Part shown: positions 35,625-44,654 of the stretch, piece by piece
Numbering within the stretch: the first letter of the stretch is position 1
Layout: each line of letters opens with the position of its first letter
NCBI RefSeq assembly: GCF_039522025.1
Contig: NZ_BAAADB010000007.1
Span: forward strand, 57,473 to 121,472
From: Deinococcus depolymerans
GTDB taxonomy: Bacteria > Deinococcota > Deinococci > Deinococcales > Deinococcaceae
Reading direction: 5' to 3'
Length of the DNA stretch: 64,000 bases
The notes under the pieces: generated by a model
The model's database searches: none
The model's input: only the letters and a program-made list of their open reading frames with translations
Told to the model about the DNA's origin: nothing
Position numbers and translations under genes: made by a program

Positions 35625-37130
35625 TCAACCCTCCAGCACCAGGGCCTGGGCGTTGCCGCCGAGGCGGTCCCAGAGGGTGAAGGCGGCGCGGGCGCCGGGG
35701 CGGATGATGCCCTCGTCGTCCCAGCCGGCGGCGAGGGCGGGGCCGCGCGTGTGGGCGTGCAGGACGTCGAGTTCGCTCAGCGCCTCGCCGGGCGCGAGGC
35801 GAACGCCGCTGTCGTCCACGCGGGTGATCGCGGCGGCGAAGTTCGCGCGGTACTCGGGCGGGGCGACCGGGGCGTCGCTGCCGAACGCGAGGACCGCCCC
35901 GGCGTCCCGCAGGGACCGGAAGGCGTAACTGAGGCCCTCCAGGTGCGGCATGAGTTCCCGGATCATGGGGCCGTCCGCCTGGAGGTGGATGGGCTGCACG
36001 CTGGCGGTCAGGCCCCGGAAGCGCGGGAGGTCCTCGGCGCGCAGGTGCTGGGCGTGCTCGACGCGCAGGCGGATGCCGCGCGCCCCGGCGTGGGGGCGCA
36101 GGCGGTCGTAGGCGTTCAGGACCTCGGTGTTCGCGCGGTCCCCGATGGCGTGCGTGACGGGCGTCAGGCCCAGTTCGATCGCCTCGCGGCCCAGGTCCGC
36201 GATGAGGTCCGGCGGGTCCAGCGGCATGCCGGTGCCGGAGCCGTCCGCGAAGCCGGGCGCGTGCAGCCACGCGGTGCGGCTGCCGAGCGCGCCGTCCGCG
36301 AAGAACTTCACCCCGCCCCACTGGAACAGGCCGCCGGGCGCGCGGCTCAGGCCCAGCGCGCGGGCGTGCCCCAGGCGCTCGTGCGGCAGGCACGCCCACA
36401 CCCGCAGGGGCAGTTCACCCCGCTGCGCGAGGGTCTGCAGCGCCCGGGGCGCCTCGACCGGCTCGAAGGCCATGGTGTGCGCGCTCACGTACCCGCGCGC
36501 GGCCAGATCGTCCGCCCCCGCGCGGGCCGCCGCGAGGTACTGCGCCTCGGTCGGGACCGGAATGGCCCGCGCGACCAGATCCGACGCGTGCTCCAGCAGG
36601 CACCCGAGCGGCCGCACGATCCGCCCGCCCTCCGGGTCCGGCGTGCCCTCGTGAATCCCGGCCAGTCGCAGCGCCGCACTGTTCGCCCAGCTCAGGTGCA
36701 GGTCCCGCGAGTACAGCAGCACCGGGTGGTGCGGGCTGACCTCGTCCAGCAGCGCCGCCGACGGGTACCCACTCAGACCCAGTTCCGACAGCAGGAAGCC
36801 CCCACCGCGAATCCAGGTGCCGGGCGGCGTGTTCATCACCCGCTGCGCCACCCGCGCCTGAACCTCCGCGACACTCCGCGCCCCGTGCAGACTCACCTCC
36901 GAGAGCGAGAATCCGTACGTGACCAGATGAATGTGCGCCTCCGCCAGCCCCGGCGTCAGCAGCAGGTCCCGGTGATCGAGCACCTGCGCGTGCGGCGCCA
37001 GCGCCCCCACCTCCTCCCGCGACCCGGCCGCCAGGACGCGGCCACCCCCGACCAGCACGGCCTGCACCTCCGGCCGGGCGTCGTCGAGCGTCAGGGTGCG
37101 GGCGTGAATCACGGTCAGCGGCTGCGTCAT
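35625..37130 (-). CDS. YtcJ-like amidohydrolase
   Basis: 501 residues. Metal-dependent amidohydrolase fold: beta-sandwich start, metal motif GLAEAHIHL (HxH, about residue 66), [37 protein letters not shown], and [18 protein letters not shown] with the conserved Asp. YtcJ-type enzymes act on uncertain amide or carbamate substrates; soluble, no signal peptide. TAGGCT ends 7 nt before ATG 37130 (leaderless). Confidence 0.92.
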   Translation of the reverse strand: MTQPLTVIHARTLTLDDARPEVQAVLVGGGRVLAAGSREEVGALAPHAQVLDHRDLLLTPGLAEAHIHLVTYGFSLSEVSLHGARSVAEVQARVAQRVMNTPPGTWIRGGGFLLSELGLSGYPSAALLDEVSPHHPVLLYSRDLHLSWANSAALRLAGIHEGTPDPEGGRIVRPLGCLLEHASDLVARAIPVPTEAQYLAAARAGADDLAARGYVSAHTMAFEPVEAPRALQTLAQRGELPLRVWACLPHERLGHARALGLSRAPGGLFQWGGVKFFADGALGSRTAWLHAPGFADGSGTGMPLDPPDLIADLGREAIELGLTPVTHAIGDRANTEVLNAYDRLRPHAGARGIRLRVEHAQHLRAEDLPRFRGLTASVQPIHLQADGPMIRELMPHLEGLSYAFRSLRDAGAVLAFGSDAPVAPPEYRANFAAAITRVDDSGVRLAPGEALSELDVLHAHTRGPALAAGWDDEGIIRPGARAAFTLWDRLGGNAQALVLEG

Positions 37131-37137
37131 GCCCGAC

Positions 37138-37143
37138 AGCCTA
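37138..37143 (-). promoter_or_regulatory. Leaderless -10 box of the amidohydrolase gene
   Basis: TAGGCT on the minus strand, 7-nt gap to ATG 37130. Confidence 0.6.
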
Positions 37144-37259
37144 CGGCACCCACCCCCGCACCCACGGAACGCCGCGCCAGAGCGTCCATCCAGTCAAAAC
37201 ACCCACCCTGATGGGTGCAGCTCCGCCAGTCTGCGCCCTCAGGTGGCCCGCCGTCCTGT

Positions 37260-37265
37260 TAAACT
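37260..37265 (+). promoter_or_regulatory. Leaderless -10 box of the REC-BTAD regulator
   Basis: TAAACT, 7-nt gap to ATG 37273. Confidence 0.6.
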
Positions 37266-37272
37266 GGGCGCC

Positions 37273-38307
37273 ATGCCCCGCATCCTCGTGGTGGACGACG
37301 ACTCTGCCATCCTCAAACTCGTCAGCGTGATCCTCTCCCGCGCCGGGCACGAGGTGCGCACCAGCACCCACCCCGTCGAAGCCCTCGACCTGCTGAAAGT
37401 CTTCACGCCGGACCTCGTCATCAGCGACGTGGTCATGCCGTACATGACCGGCCTGGAATTCCTGGAGAAACTCCGCGCGCACGAGCAGCTGTCCGCCATT
37501 CCGTTCATGCTGCTCTCCAGCCACGCCGAGCGCGGTGACGTGCGGCGCGGCATGAACCTCGGCGCGGACGACTACCTGCCCAAACCCTTCACGCCGCAGG
37601 ACCTGACCACCGCCATCGACGCCCGCTTACGCCGCGCCGGCCTGACCCTCCAGGGCGAGAGCGGCATGCAGGCCAAAGGCCTGGGCACCGCGCAGGTCGT
37701 CTGGAAAGGCAACGCCGTCTCCTGGGTCAGCCGCAAGGCCCTCGAACTGTTCTTCTACCTGCTGGAACACAAGGAAGTCACCAGCTGGGAGGCCGCCGAG
37801 GCCCTCTGGCCCGAAAAGGACGAGGCGCGCGCCAGCAGCCTGTTCCACACCACCCTGCACCGCCTGCGCCGCAGCCTGAGCAACGAGGCCGTCGTCAGCG
37901 CCAACCGCCGCTACGCGCTGGCCAGCGACCTGAACCCCGAATACGACGTGCAACGCTTCGAACTGCTCGCCGCGCAGGCCGAACAGGGCAGCCTGGGCCT
38001 CGAGGAACTCCGCGAACTCGTCACGCAGTACGGCCACTACCTCCCCGGCACCGACAGCCCCTGGGCCGACGACGTCCGCGCCCGCCTCGAACAGAAGCAA
38101 CTCAGCCTGCTCGGCGTGGCCGCCCGCGCCGCCACCGAAGCCGGCCGCGACCGCGACGCCGCGCAGTTCCACCAGCGCGCCCTGGCCATCGACCCCATGA
38201 GCGAACCCGACTGGCAGGGCCTCGCCCGCGCCCTCGACACCATCGGCGACCCCCGCGCCCGCCTCGCCGCGCAACGAGAAGCGTGGTGGGCCGTCGACCT
38301 CGACTGA
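37273..38307 (+). CDS. Response regulator with winged-helix and BTAD-like activator domain
   Basis: 344 residues. Receiver domain (1-120): Asp8-Asp10 pocket, phospho-acceptor Asp52 in VISDVVMP, LSSHAE and PKPF. Then a winged-helix DNA-binding segment (about 130-215, WVSRKALELFFYLLEHKEVTSWEAAEALWP, LFHTTLHRLRRSL) and an all-helical C-terminus resembling the BTAD domain of SARP activators (LGLEELRELVTQYGHYLPG to the end). A cytoplasmic transcription factor without an adjacent kinase gene. Its TGA stop (38305-38307) is the left target repeat of MITE copy 9. Confidence 0.9.
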   Translation: MPRILVVDDDSAILKLVSVILSRAGHEVRTSTHPVEALDLLKVFTPDLVISDVVMPYMTGLEFLEKLRAHEQLSAIPFMLLSSHAERGDVRRGMNLGADDYLPKPFTPQDLTTAIDARLRRAGLTLQGESGMQAKGLGTAQVVWKGNAVSWVSRKALELFFYLLEHKEVTSWEAAEALWPEKDEARASSLFHTTLHRLRRSLSNEAVVSANRRYALASDLNPEYDVQRFELLAAQAEQGSLGLEELRELVTQYGHYLPGTDSPWADDVRARLEQKQLSLLGVAARAATEAGRDRDAAQFHQRALAIDPMSEPDWQGLARALDTIGDPRARLAAQREAWWAVDLD

Positions 38308-38443
38308 TACGGACTCCGATTGAATGGGCTGTAAAGCCCGTTCAATCCGAGCGAAGCGAGTGGAAGAAAAACGGGTTCCGGACGTGGAGCCGGCAATCCG
38401 GTGAAGTTCCGGATTGTTGGCGAAACAAACGGAATCCGTATGA
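38305..38443. repeat. MITE-like repeat, copy 9 (forward, short form)
   Basis: 139 bp flanked by TGA on both sides (38305-38307 and 38441-38443). Left arm ATTGAATGGGC / GCCCGTTCAAT, right arm GGCAATCCGG / CCGGATTGTTGG. The left TGA is the stop codon of the regulator gene. Confidence 0.92.
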
Positions 38444-38521
38444 CACACCCCAGAGAACAAGCCCGGCCGCCCACGCGCCGGGCCTGCCTCATTTGCGCCC
38501 CGCCACCCCTGGACCACCCGG

Positions 38522-38542
38522 TACGCTAGGTGAACCGGAGGT
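38522..38542 (+). promoter_or_regulatory. -10 box and ribosome-binding site of the 38546 gene
   Basis: TACGCT (38522-38527) as -10 and GGAGGT (38537-38542) as Shine-Dalgarno, four bases before ATG 38546. Both are in native GC-rich sequence, upstream of the composition break. Confidence 0.5.
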
Positions 38543-38545
38543 CAC

Positions 38546-40672
38546 ATGTTCGATACCAGAGAGCCAAAGACCGGCCCAGGCCCATCACCCAAGCCCAAAA
38601 CCCCCACTCCCACCACACCACCCCGCCCACTCAAAGCCAACCAGCAACGCTGGGAACGCACGTTCCGGGGCGCGGCCAAAGGTGTCACCTTCCAGCTGCG
38701 CATCATCCGCCGACCCGACGGGCACCTCAGCGCCCGCTACCAGGCCACCCCCGGCAAAGGCAGCGGCTGGCACCTCGAAGGGCAACTCCGCGAAGACAAC
38801 ACCTTCACGCTGAAAGGCACCGAGAACAACGCCGAATTTCAGGGGTCATTAAATGGTTCAGGAGAGTTAATTACCGCCAAATTCAAAAACGAAAAGGACG
38901 GAAAGATATTTAGCGTCTCAAGCTTGAAACTTACCCGCATCCTAAGGCCAACAGTTCAAAAAACTAAAATTCCCATTGCTCCGGATGAGATATCCGCGAC
39001 ATCCGTCAGTACAGATATGCCCGCAAAAAATTCCACCGATAGTTCAGGTCCATCCAGCGAGCTTGGCTACGTCTATTCAGCCAATAAAACAGGATTAAAA
39101 GGCTTTGACGGAAATGTCGAGATCCAGAGGGCGATCTTGTGGGGGGCCAGCAAACTGTCGATAGATCCAAATGATCTGGCTGCCGTAATTGGCTATGAAA
39201 CAATGGGCACTTTTTCCCCCCAAGTCGAAAACGCCAAAGCGAAAGCAGAAGGCAGAGAAGGGGCAGTTGGTTTAATTCAGTTTACCAAATCGGATGGAAT
39301 ACCAGCCATCAATCAATTCCTCAAGACTAAGTCTGGAGCCAGCCTGGCACAAGATTTGGAAATAACCATAACTCCAGTTTCCAGAGCAGATCTACTAAAA
39401 ATGTCACCAATGGAGCAAATGAAGTATGTAGTACTTTACTTCAATATTGAGCTAAACAAGATTAAACCTGGGGAGAATTATGCAGGCCTATATCAAGAAA
39501 TTCTGGCCCCAGCCCGAGAATCAGAAATCTGGTACGACTCTAGTAAAGCATCAGATAAAGTAAAATACGAAGCGAATCAGCAGTTTGACAATCTACCTAA
39601 AGACGGGAAAATCACTCAATTTGAGGCAGCGGGTGAAATTAGACGACAAGGATACGCCGTCAATTATTTCAATAGTACAACCAAATCTCAAAAAAACGCA
39701 AGTAAACTCACAGAAAGCAATAGTGGCACCTTAAGCAGTATCAACTCCACAAAAACAAATAGGCCGCAAGAAAATCAAATACCGCAAACCTCCTCAATCG
39801 ATTCGACAGAAGATAAAATATCAGCATCTATTACAAAGATTTTAAATGATTTTAATTTCACCACTGTGGTAGACTGGACAGAGAATGGCTCCAAAAAGGA
39901 GAGGGTTCTCAGGATTAGAACACCGTACTTCATTAATATAGGCGATATGCTTACAATAGTCAAGAAAAATAGATCCCAGATGTCACAATTAGATCGTAAA
40001 GCGTTTAGCTTTGCCGATTTTGCAATGCTAGCCGGCAAGGCTAGCCCAGATGACATGAAAGCTTTCACGGATAATCTAGTAAAAGTTAATCCATTCGGTA
40101 AACATCCAAAAAACATCACAGCGAGTGACATAACTTCATGGCTCAAGAGGTACGGAATTGGAGTGGATTGCTCCGGATTCGTCACTCAGGCTTTGGACAA
40201 TGCCACCACAACCCTTACTGGCGTCGACCCAAAGATTGGCAATGAGAACGTCAGAGTCAACACTGGATCAGGTGCTCTGAAAGGAGGACAGGGGGTTTTT
40301 GGGAGAGTAATGTCACCCAAGAGCGTCAAAGCTGGAGACACCATGTGGCTTTCTGGACATATCCGCATTGTTATTAAAAGTGGCCCAGCCCCTGACGGCA
40401 AAGGCATCCAAATGTTGATTGCAGAGTCCACACCAAATGAGCAGATGCCGGCATCGGCAGCAACTGGTGGAGTTTATCGTATTGGAGTGGATGCATCGAT
40501 CTGGTATTTTCCAAATCCCGACTCATTCACAAGGAGTGGCGTGAAGAAAAAGATCAATAACTACAATTGGGAGTCAAGCTCCGATGACAAATGGGTGCAA
40601 CCCAATACTCTGAACATAGAGCAGTTTGTTTTTGGAAGATATAAGCCTTTGGATAAGGCGAGACAGAAATGA
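38546..40672 (+). CDS. Chimeric cell-wall hydrolase / putative toxin: native N-domain + lytic-transglycosylase-like + NlpC/P60-like domains
   Basis: 708 residues, no signal peptide. Residues 1-95 (Pro/Lys-rich tail, then a beta-rich domain WERTFRGAAKGVTFQLRIIR...FTLKG) use GC-rich codons. From about 38830 the DNA turns AT-rich within one open frame. Residues 195-300 resemble lysozyme-like transglycosylases (LAAVIGYETMGTFSP with the likely catalytic Glu near 217, then EGAVGLIQFT). Residues 530-650 resemble NlpC/P60 amidases (GVDCSGFVTQ, Cys542; VKAGDTMWLSGHIRIV, His605). The linker is Ser/Thr/Asn-rich. The stop overlaps the next gene (ATGA). I infer a peptidoglycan-degrading effector with an exchanged C-terminus; the secretion route is unknown. 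Confidence 0.8.
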   Translation: MFDTREPKTGPGPSPKPKTPTPTTPPRPLKANQQRWERTFRGAAKGVTFQLRIIRRPDGHLSARYQATPGKGSGWHLEGQLREDNTFTLKGTENNAEFQGSLNGSGELITAKFKNEKDGKIFSVSSLKLTRILRPTVQKTKIPIAPDEISATSVSTDMPAKNSTDSSGPSSELGYVYSANKTGLKGFDGNVEIQRAILWGASKLSIDPNDLAAVIGYETMGTFSPQVENAKAKAEGREGAVGLIQFTKSDGIPAINQFLKTKSGASLAQDLEITITPVSRADLLKMSPMEQMKYVVLYFNIELNKIKPGENYAGLYQEILAPARESEIWYDSSKASDKVKYEANQQFDNLPKDGKITQFEAAGEIRRQGYAVNYFNSTTKSQKNASKLTESNSGTLSSINSTKTNRPQENQIPQTSSIDSTEDKISASITKILNDFNFTTVVDWTENGSKKERVLRIRTPYFINIGDMLTIVKKNRSQMSQLDRKAFSFADFAMLAGKASPDDMKAFTDNLVKVNPFGKHPKNITASDITSWLKRYGIGVDCSGFVTQALDNATTTLTGVDPKIGNENVRVNTGSGALKGGQGVFGRVMSPKSVKAGDTMWLSGHIRIVIKSGPAPDGKGIQMLIAESTPNEQMPASAATGGVYRIGVDASIWYFPNPDSFTRSGVKKKINNYNWESSSDDKWVQPNTLNIEQFVFGRYKPLDKARQK

Positions 40673-41330
40673 GACGGATCACTTGTATTATTTTAATAGC
40701 CTTTTCCATCTGTGGCGCCAGTCCATTTACAGATAATCTCAATGCAACTGGATCGAAAACAAAAACACTAAGCAATTCCCAGATCATAATTGGAGATCTG
40801 GTCGTTTTAAAAACCAGCATCTTAGTTAATGGTATTTTTAGAGTAAAATACGCGGAAGCAACCCCAAAATACGGCGGGGTCGGGTCGACATATACCGTTG
40901 CGCGAATCGCATACTCCATTTCCAACAATAGGCTGGTAGATTTGGTTAATAATTCAGTAAAATTCATTTTTCCGGATCCACAATCACCGAGAATCTCAGA
41001 TAAAAATATTTCCGAGTGCAGTAAAATACTTGAAAAAAACAATAGTTATTCGAATTCAATTTTATGGATTTCGGGAACAGATTCAATATTAAAAGTCAAT
41101 TGTGGTGTCAACAGTACCTCATATTTTATAGACGTAATAAGGTACTCTAAATATATAAATGAATCAATTACCGCAGAGACATATACAAAACTAAAAAGCC
41201 ACATAGCTTTATACCTAATCAAATGATAAATGCACACTGAACCGCGTTGATTTAATCACATATGGTTGATATTGCTTAGAATACTGTTGCAATAGTTATC
41301 TTGAGTATCCAGGCAACGAAAGGTGCCTGG
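38830..41330. mobile_element. AT-rich island (horizontally acquired segment)
   Basis: From about 38830 to 41330 base composition drops visibly (by eye 35-45% GC, against roughly 70% on both sides), and AAA/AAT/ATT codons become common. The left boundary falls inside the 38546 reading frame; the right is about 75 bases before the alaS ATG. No integrase, IS or tRNA end marks the edges. CCAGGCA/TGCCTGG (41309-41330) is a small hairpin at the right end. Confidence 0.8.
40669..41226 (+). CDS. Secreted small protein, putative immunity partner of the 38546 hydrolase
   Basis: 185 residues, AT-rich like the 3' part of its neighbour. Signal peptide MRRITCIILIAFSICGASPF; the Cys within SIC is a poor lipobox, so type I cleavage is as likely. 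The mature part has two Cys (SEC, VNC) that could form a disulfide and many Asn/Ser. No family recognised. Its ATG overlaps the upstream TGA by four bases, the coupling usual for toxin-immunity pairs. An exported immunity protein would suit a peptidoglycan-attacking partner; this role is inference. Confidence 0.75.
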   Translation: MRRITCIILIAFSICGASPFTDNLNATGSKTKTLSNSQIIIGDLVVLKTSILVNGIFRVKYAEATPKYGGVGSTYTVARIAYSISNNRLVDLVNNSVKFIFPDPQSPRISDKNISECSKILEKNNSYSNSILWISGTDSILKVNCGVNSTSYFIDVIRYSKYINESITAETYTKLKSHIALYLIK

Positions 41331-41394
41331 GTAGTCCACTCGGCGTGCGCGTGTGCCGTCTGTGTGGCGGGGTGTGTGGTCTGGGTGGGCGCGC

Positions 41395-41400
41395 TAGACT
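41395..41400 (+). promoter_or_regulatory. Leaderless -10 box of alaS
   Basis: TAGACT, 7-nt gap to ATG 41408. Confidence 0.6.
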
Positions 41401-41407
41401 TTGCGGT

Positions 41408-44083
41408 ATGACTGGTCCGCTTTCTACCGCACAGATTCGCGAGAAGTACCTGCAGTTCTTCGAGAGTAAGGGGCATCTGCGTCTGCCGAGTTACAGCACG
41501 GTCGCGCCGGATCCGACGACGCTGTTCACGGTGGCGGGCATGCAGCCGTTCAAGGAGCAGTTCATGGGTGCGCCGGCCGTGTTCGACGGCGTGGCGAACA
41601 GGCGTGTGACGACGGCGCAGAAGTGCCTGCGGATCGGGGATATCGAGAACGTGGGGCGGACGCTGCGGCACTGCTCGCTGCTGGAGATGCTGGGGAACTT
41701 CTCCTTCGGGGATTACTTCAAGCAGGAGTCGCTGACGTGGGCGTGGGAGTTTCTGACCAGCCCGGAGTGGCTGGGTCTGGACCGGGCGCGGCTGTACGTG
41801 ACGATCTACGAGGAGGACGAGGAGGCGTTCCGCATCTGGACCGAGGTGAACGGGCTGCCGGCCGATCACATCCTGCGGTTCGGGGCGGATGAGAACTTCT
41901 GGCCGGCGGACGCGCCGAAGGAGGGTCCGAACGGGCCGTGCGGGCCGTGCAGCGAGATCTTCTATGACCGCGGGCCGAAGTACGGGAACGACACCTGGGC
42001 GGAGTACGCCGAGACCCGTGAGAGCGCGCGGTTCCTGGAGATCTGGAACAACGTGTTCCCGCAGTTCGACCGTCAGGATCCGCTGCCGGACGGCACGCCG
42101 GTCCTGAAGGACCTGCCCTTCAAGAACATCGATACCGGCATGGGTCTGGAGCGCATCGCGACTGTGGTGCAGGACGTGTACGATTTCTACAGCAACGACG
42201 TGTTCGCGCCGATCGTGGCGAGGGTCGCCGAGATGAGCGGGCAGCCGTACGAGGGGCCGCAGAGTGTGTCTCACCGCGTGGTGGCCGAGCACATCCGCAG
42301 CGTGAGCATGGTGATCGCGGACGGCAGCGTGCCCAGCAACACGGGGCGCGGGTACGTGGTGCGCAAGATCCTGCGCCGCGCGTGCCGTCACGCGTACCTG
42401 CTGGGCCTGCGTGAGCCGAGCCTGTTCAAGCTCGTGCCGATCGTGGTGGACCGCATGGGCGACGCGTACCCGGAACTGCGGGAGAATCAGGCGAAGGTCG
42501 AGGCGACCGTGCGGGCCGAGGAGGAGAGCTTCCTGCGGACGCTGGAGGGCGGCATTCAGCGCCTGGGCAGGCTGCTGAGCGGCATGGAGAGGGGCGCGAC
42601 GCTGTCCGGCAACGACGCGTTCGTGCTGTACGACACGTACGGGTTCCCGGTGGACCTGACGAAGGAGATCGCCGAGGAGTACGGGATCACGGTGGACGAG
42701 GCCGGGTACGCGGAGAGCCTGGAGAACGCGCAGAACCTCGCGCGGGCGGGCAGCAAGTACGGGAAGAGCGAACTGTTCGGCGGGAATATGGAGGCGCTGG
42801 ACGGCCTCTCCCCCACTGTGTTCGTCGGGTATGACGACCTGCAGGCGGACGGCGAGGTCGTGGCGCTGGTCGGGGCGGGCGAGCGCCTGAAGCACCTGCC
42901 GGCCGGGTCGGAGGCGACGGTGGTGCTGTCCCGCACGCCGTTCTACGCCGAGGGTGGCGGCGAGGTGGGTGACACCGGACGCCTCGAGTGGGACGGGGGC
43001 GCCGGCGTGGTGCGGGACACCCGCAAGACGCCGCAGGGCGTGTTCCTGCATGACGTGCTGGTCGAGTCCGGCGAGCTGAGGGAGGGCGTGAGTGTGCGCG
43101 CGGTCGTGTCGGGCGAGCGGCTGGCCATCCAGCGGCACCACACGGCCACGCACCTGCTGCAGTCGGCGCTGCGGGCCGTGCTGGGGAGCGGCGTGCAGCA
43201 GAAGGGGTCGCTGGTGGCGGCCGACCGGCTGCGCTTCGACTTCTCGCACGGCGCGGCCCTGAGTGCCGATGAGATCGCGGCGGTCGAGGCCCTGGTGAGC
43301 CGCTGGGTGAGCGCGAACTTCGCGGTCACGTGGCAGGAGATGCCCATTGCGGACGCGAAGGCGGCGGGCGCGACCGCGCTGTTCGGCGAGAAGTACGGCG
43401 AGACGGTGCGGGTCGTGCGCGTGGGCGGCAGCGTGGAGTACGCGGGGCAGACCGTCAGCTCCATGGAACTGTGCGGCGGCGCGCACGTGACCCGCACCGG
43501 CGACATCGGCGCGTTCGTGATCCTGAGTGACGAGAACGTGGCGGCCGGGGTGCGCCGCGTGGAAGCCCTGGCGGGCGAGCAGGCCACCGCGTGGGTGCGC
43601 GAGCGCCTGAACGCTGCCGCGCGGGCCGCCGCGCTGCTGAACACCAGCCCCGATGGTCTGGAGGCCCGCGTGACCGGCCTGCAGACGCAGCTGAAGGCCG
43701 CCGAGAAGGAAACCGTGACCGTCCGCCGTCAGCTGGCCGAGGCGCAGATGGGCGGCGGCGCCGGCGGGGCCGCGCAGACCCGCGAGCTGGGCGGGTTCAG
43801 GGTCGCCGCGCTGAAACTCTCGGGCATCGAGGGCAACGAGCTGCGCGGCGCGGCCGACAAACTGCTCGACCAGAGCGGCGCGGACATGGTCGTCCTGGCG
43901 GGCGACAAGGGCCTGGTCGTGAAGGCCACCAGGGACGCCGTGACGCGCGGCGCGCACGCCGGGCAGCTGATCGGCAAGCTCGCCGCGGCGGGCGGAGGCA
44001 GGGGCGGCGGCCGCCCCGACATGGCCCAGGCGGGCGTGACGGATGCCGACGCGGCGCTGGGGGCGCTGGACACGGCGTTCTGA
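41408..44083 (+). CDS. alaS: Alanine--tRNA ligase
   Basis: 891 residues, normal length. Aminoacylation domain with FTVAGMQPFKEQF, GNFSFGDYFK and FDRQDPLPDGTPVLKDLPFKNIDTG; editing domain with zinc-site HHTATHLLQSALR and CGGAHVTRTGDIGAF; C-terminal helical/DHHA1-type domain ending RGGGRPDMAQAG. Start ATG 41408 is supported by the leaderless -10 box; the frame is open further upstream, but only into the foreign-island boundary. Confidence 0.98.
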   Translation: MTGPLSTAQIREKYLQFFESKGHLRLPSYSTVAPDPTTLFTVAGMQPFKEQFMGAPAVFDGVANRRVTTAQKCLRIGDIENVGRTLRHCSLLEMLGNFSFGDYFKQESLTWAWEFLTSPEWLGLDRARLYVTIYEEDEEAFRIWTEVNGLPADHILRFGADENFWPADAPKEGPNGPCGPCSEIFYDRGPKYGNDTWAEYAETRESARFLEIWNNVFPQFDRQDPLPDGTPVLKDLPFKNIDTGMGLERIATVVQDVYDFYSNDVFAPIVARVAEMSGQPYEGPQSVSHRVVAEHIRSVSMVIADGSVPSNTGRGYVVRKILRRACRHAYLLGLREPSLFKLVPIVVDRMGDAYPELRENQAKVEATVRAEEESFLRTLEGGIQRLGRLLSGMERGATLSGNDAFVLYDTYGFPVDLTKEIAEEYGITVDEAGYAESLENAQNLARAGSKYGKSELFGGNMEALDGLSPTVFVGYDDLQADGEVVALVGAGERLKHLPAGSEATVVLSRTPFYAEGGGEVGDTGRLEWDGGAGVVRDTRKTPQGVFLHDVLVESGELREGVSVRAVVSGERLAIQRHHTATHLLQSALRAVLGSGVQQKGSLVAADRLRFDFSHGAALSADEIAAVEALVSRWVSANFAVTWQEMPIADAKAAGATALFGEKYGETVRVVRVGGSVEYAGQTVSSMELCGGAHVTRTGDIGAFVILSDENVAAGVRRVEALAGEQATAWVRERLNAAARAAALLNTSPDGLEARVTGLQTQLKAAEKETVTVRRQLAEAQMGGGAGGAAQTRELGGFRVAALKLSGIEGNELRGAADKLLDQSGADMVVLAGDKGLVVKATRDAVTRGAHAGQLIGKLAAAGGGRGGGRPDMAQAGVTDADAALGALDTAF

Positions 44084-44091
44084 GGCCATGA

Positions 44092-44135
44092 AGCGGAAGG
44101 TGGGGCGTCCTGACCGGCACGCCCCACCTTCCGCT
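44092..44135. terminator. Terminator between alaS and the convergent merR-type gene
   Basis: Perfect 17-bp stem (44092-44108 with 44119-44135), 10-nt loop, between convergent stops. Confidence 0.8.
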
Positions 44136-44153
44136 CTGTGTGGTCGGGGAGTG

Positions 44154-44654
44154 TCAATCCTGTTCCTGTCCGCTGTTCCCGAGGAGTTCCCCGACGCGCA
44201 CGCCGCCCAGGCGTTTCTCGACGTAGGCGAGGTCGCGTTGAAGGTCGCGGCGCAGGGCGCGGGCATCCTTCAGTTCGCGTTCGGCAGTGGTGATGCGGGC
44301 GCTGAGCACGTCCAGCTGTCCGCTGAGGTCGCGGCGCAGGTCGTTCAGGGCTCCTTCGGTGAGGACCTGACGGCCGTCCGGGTCGAGTTCGAGCGGCTGG
44401 CTGAACGTGGCCCCGATGGTGCCGAGGCTCAGGCCCAGGGCGCGCATGCGGCGGATGCGTTCCAGCCGCGCGACGTCCGCCTCGCTGTACAGGCGGTAGC
44501 GGCTGTCCGTGCGCTGCGGGGTCACGAGGCCCAGTTCCTCGTAGTACTTCAGGGTGCGCAGGGTCAGGCCCAGGCGGGCGGCGACCTCGCCCACGCGGTG
44601 GCGGGGCGTGTCGTCCGGGGTGGGTGGCGGGGTGGGTGCGGCGGGGTCGGTCAC
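44154..44654 (-). CDS. MerR-family transcriptional regulator
   Basis: 166 residues. N-terminal MerR winged helix (RVGEVAARLGLTLRTLKYYEELGLV, YRLYSEADVARLERIRRMRALGLSLG), then a coiled coil (about 95-150) for dimerisation. The C-terminus is short, with no ligand domain and no metal-binding Cys. Start GTG 44654 with GGAGG five bases upstream. A perfect 13-bp tandem duplication (44655-44680) doubles the ribosome-binding site. It lies downstream of the MFS gene on the same strand and probably controls the palindrome in that gene's promoter. Confidence 0.92.
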   Translation of the reverse strand: MTDPAAPTPPPTPDDTPRHRVGEVAARLGLTLRTLKYYEELGLVTPQRTDSRYRLYSEADVARLERIRRMRALGLSLGTIGATFSQPLELDPDGRQVLTEGALNDLRRDLSGQLDVLSARITTAERELKDARALRRDLQRDLAYVEKRLGGVRVGELLGNSGQEQD

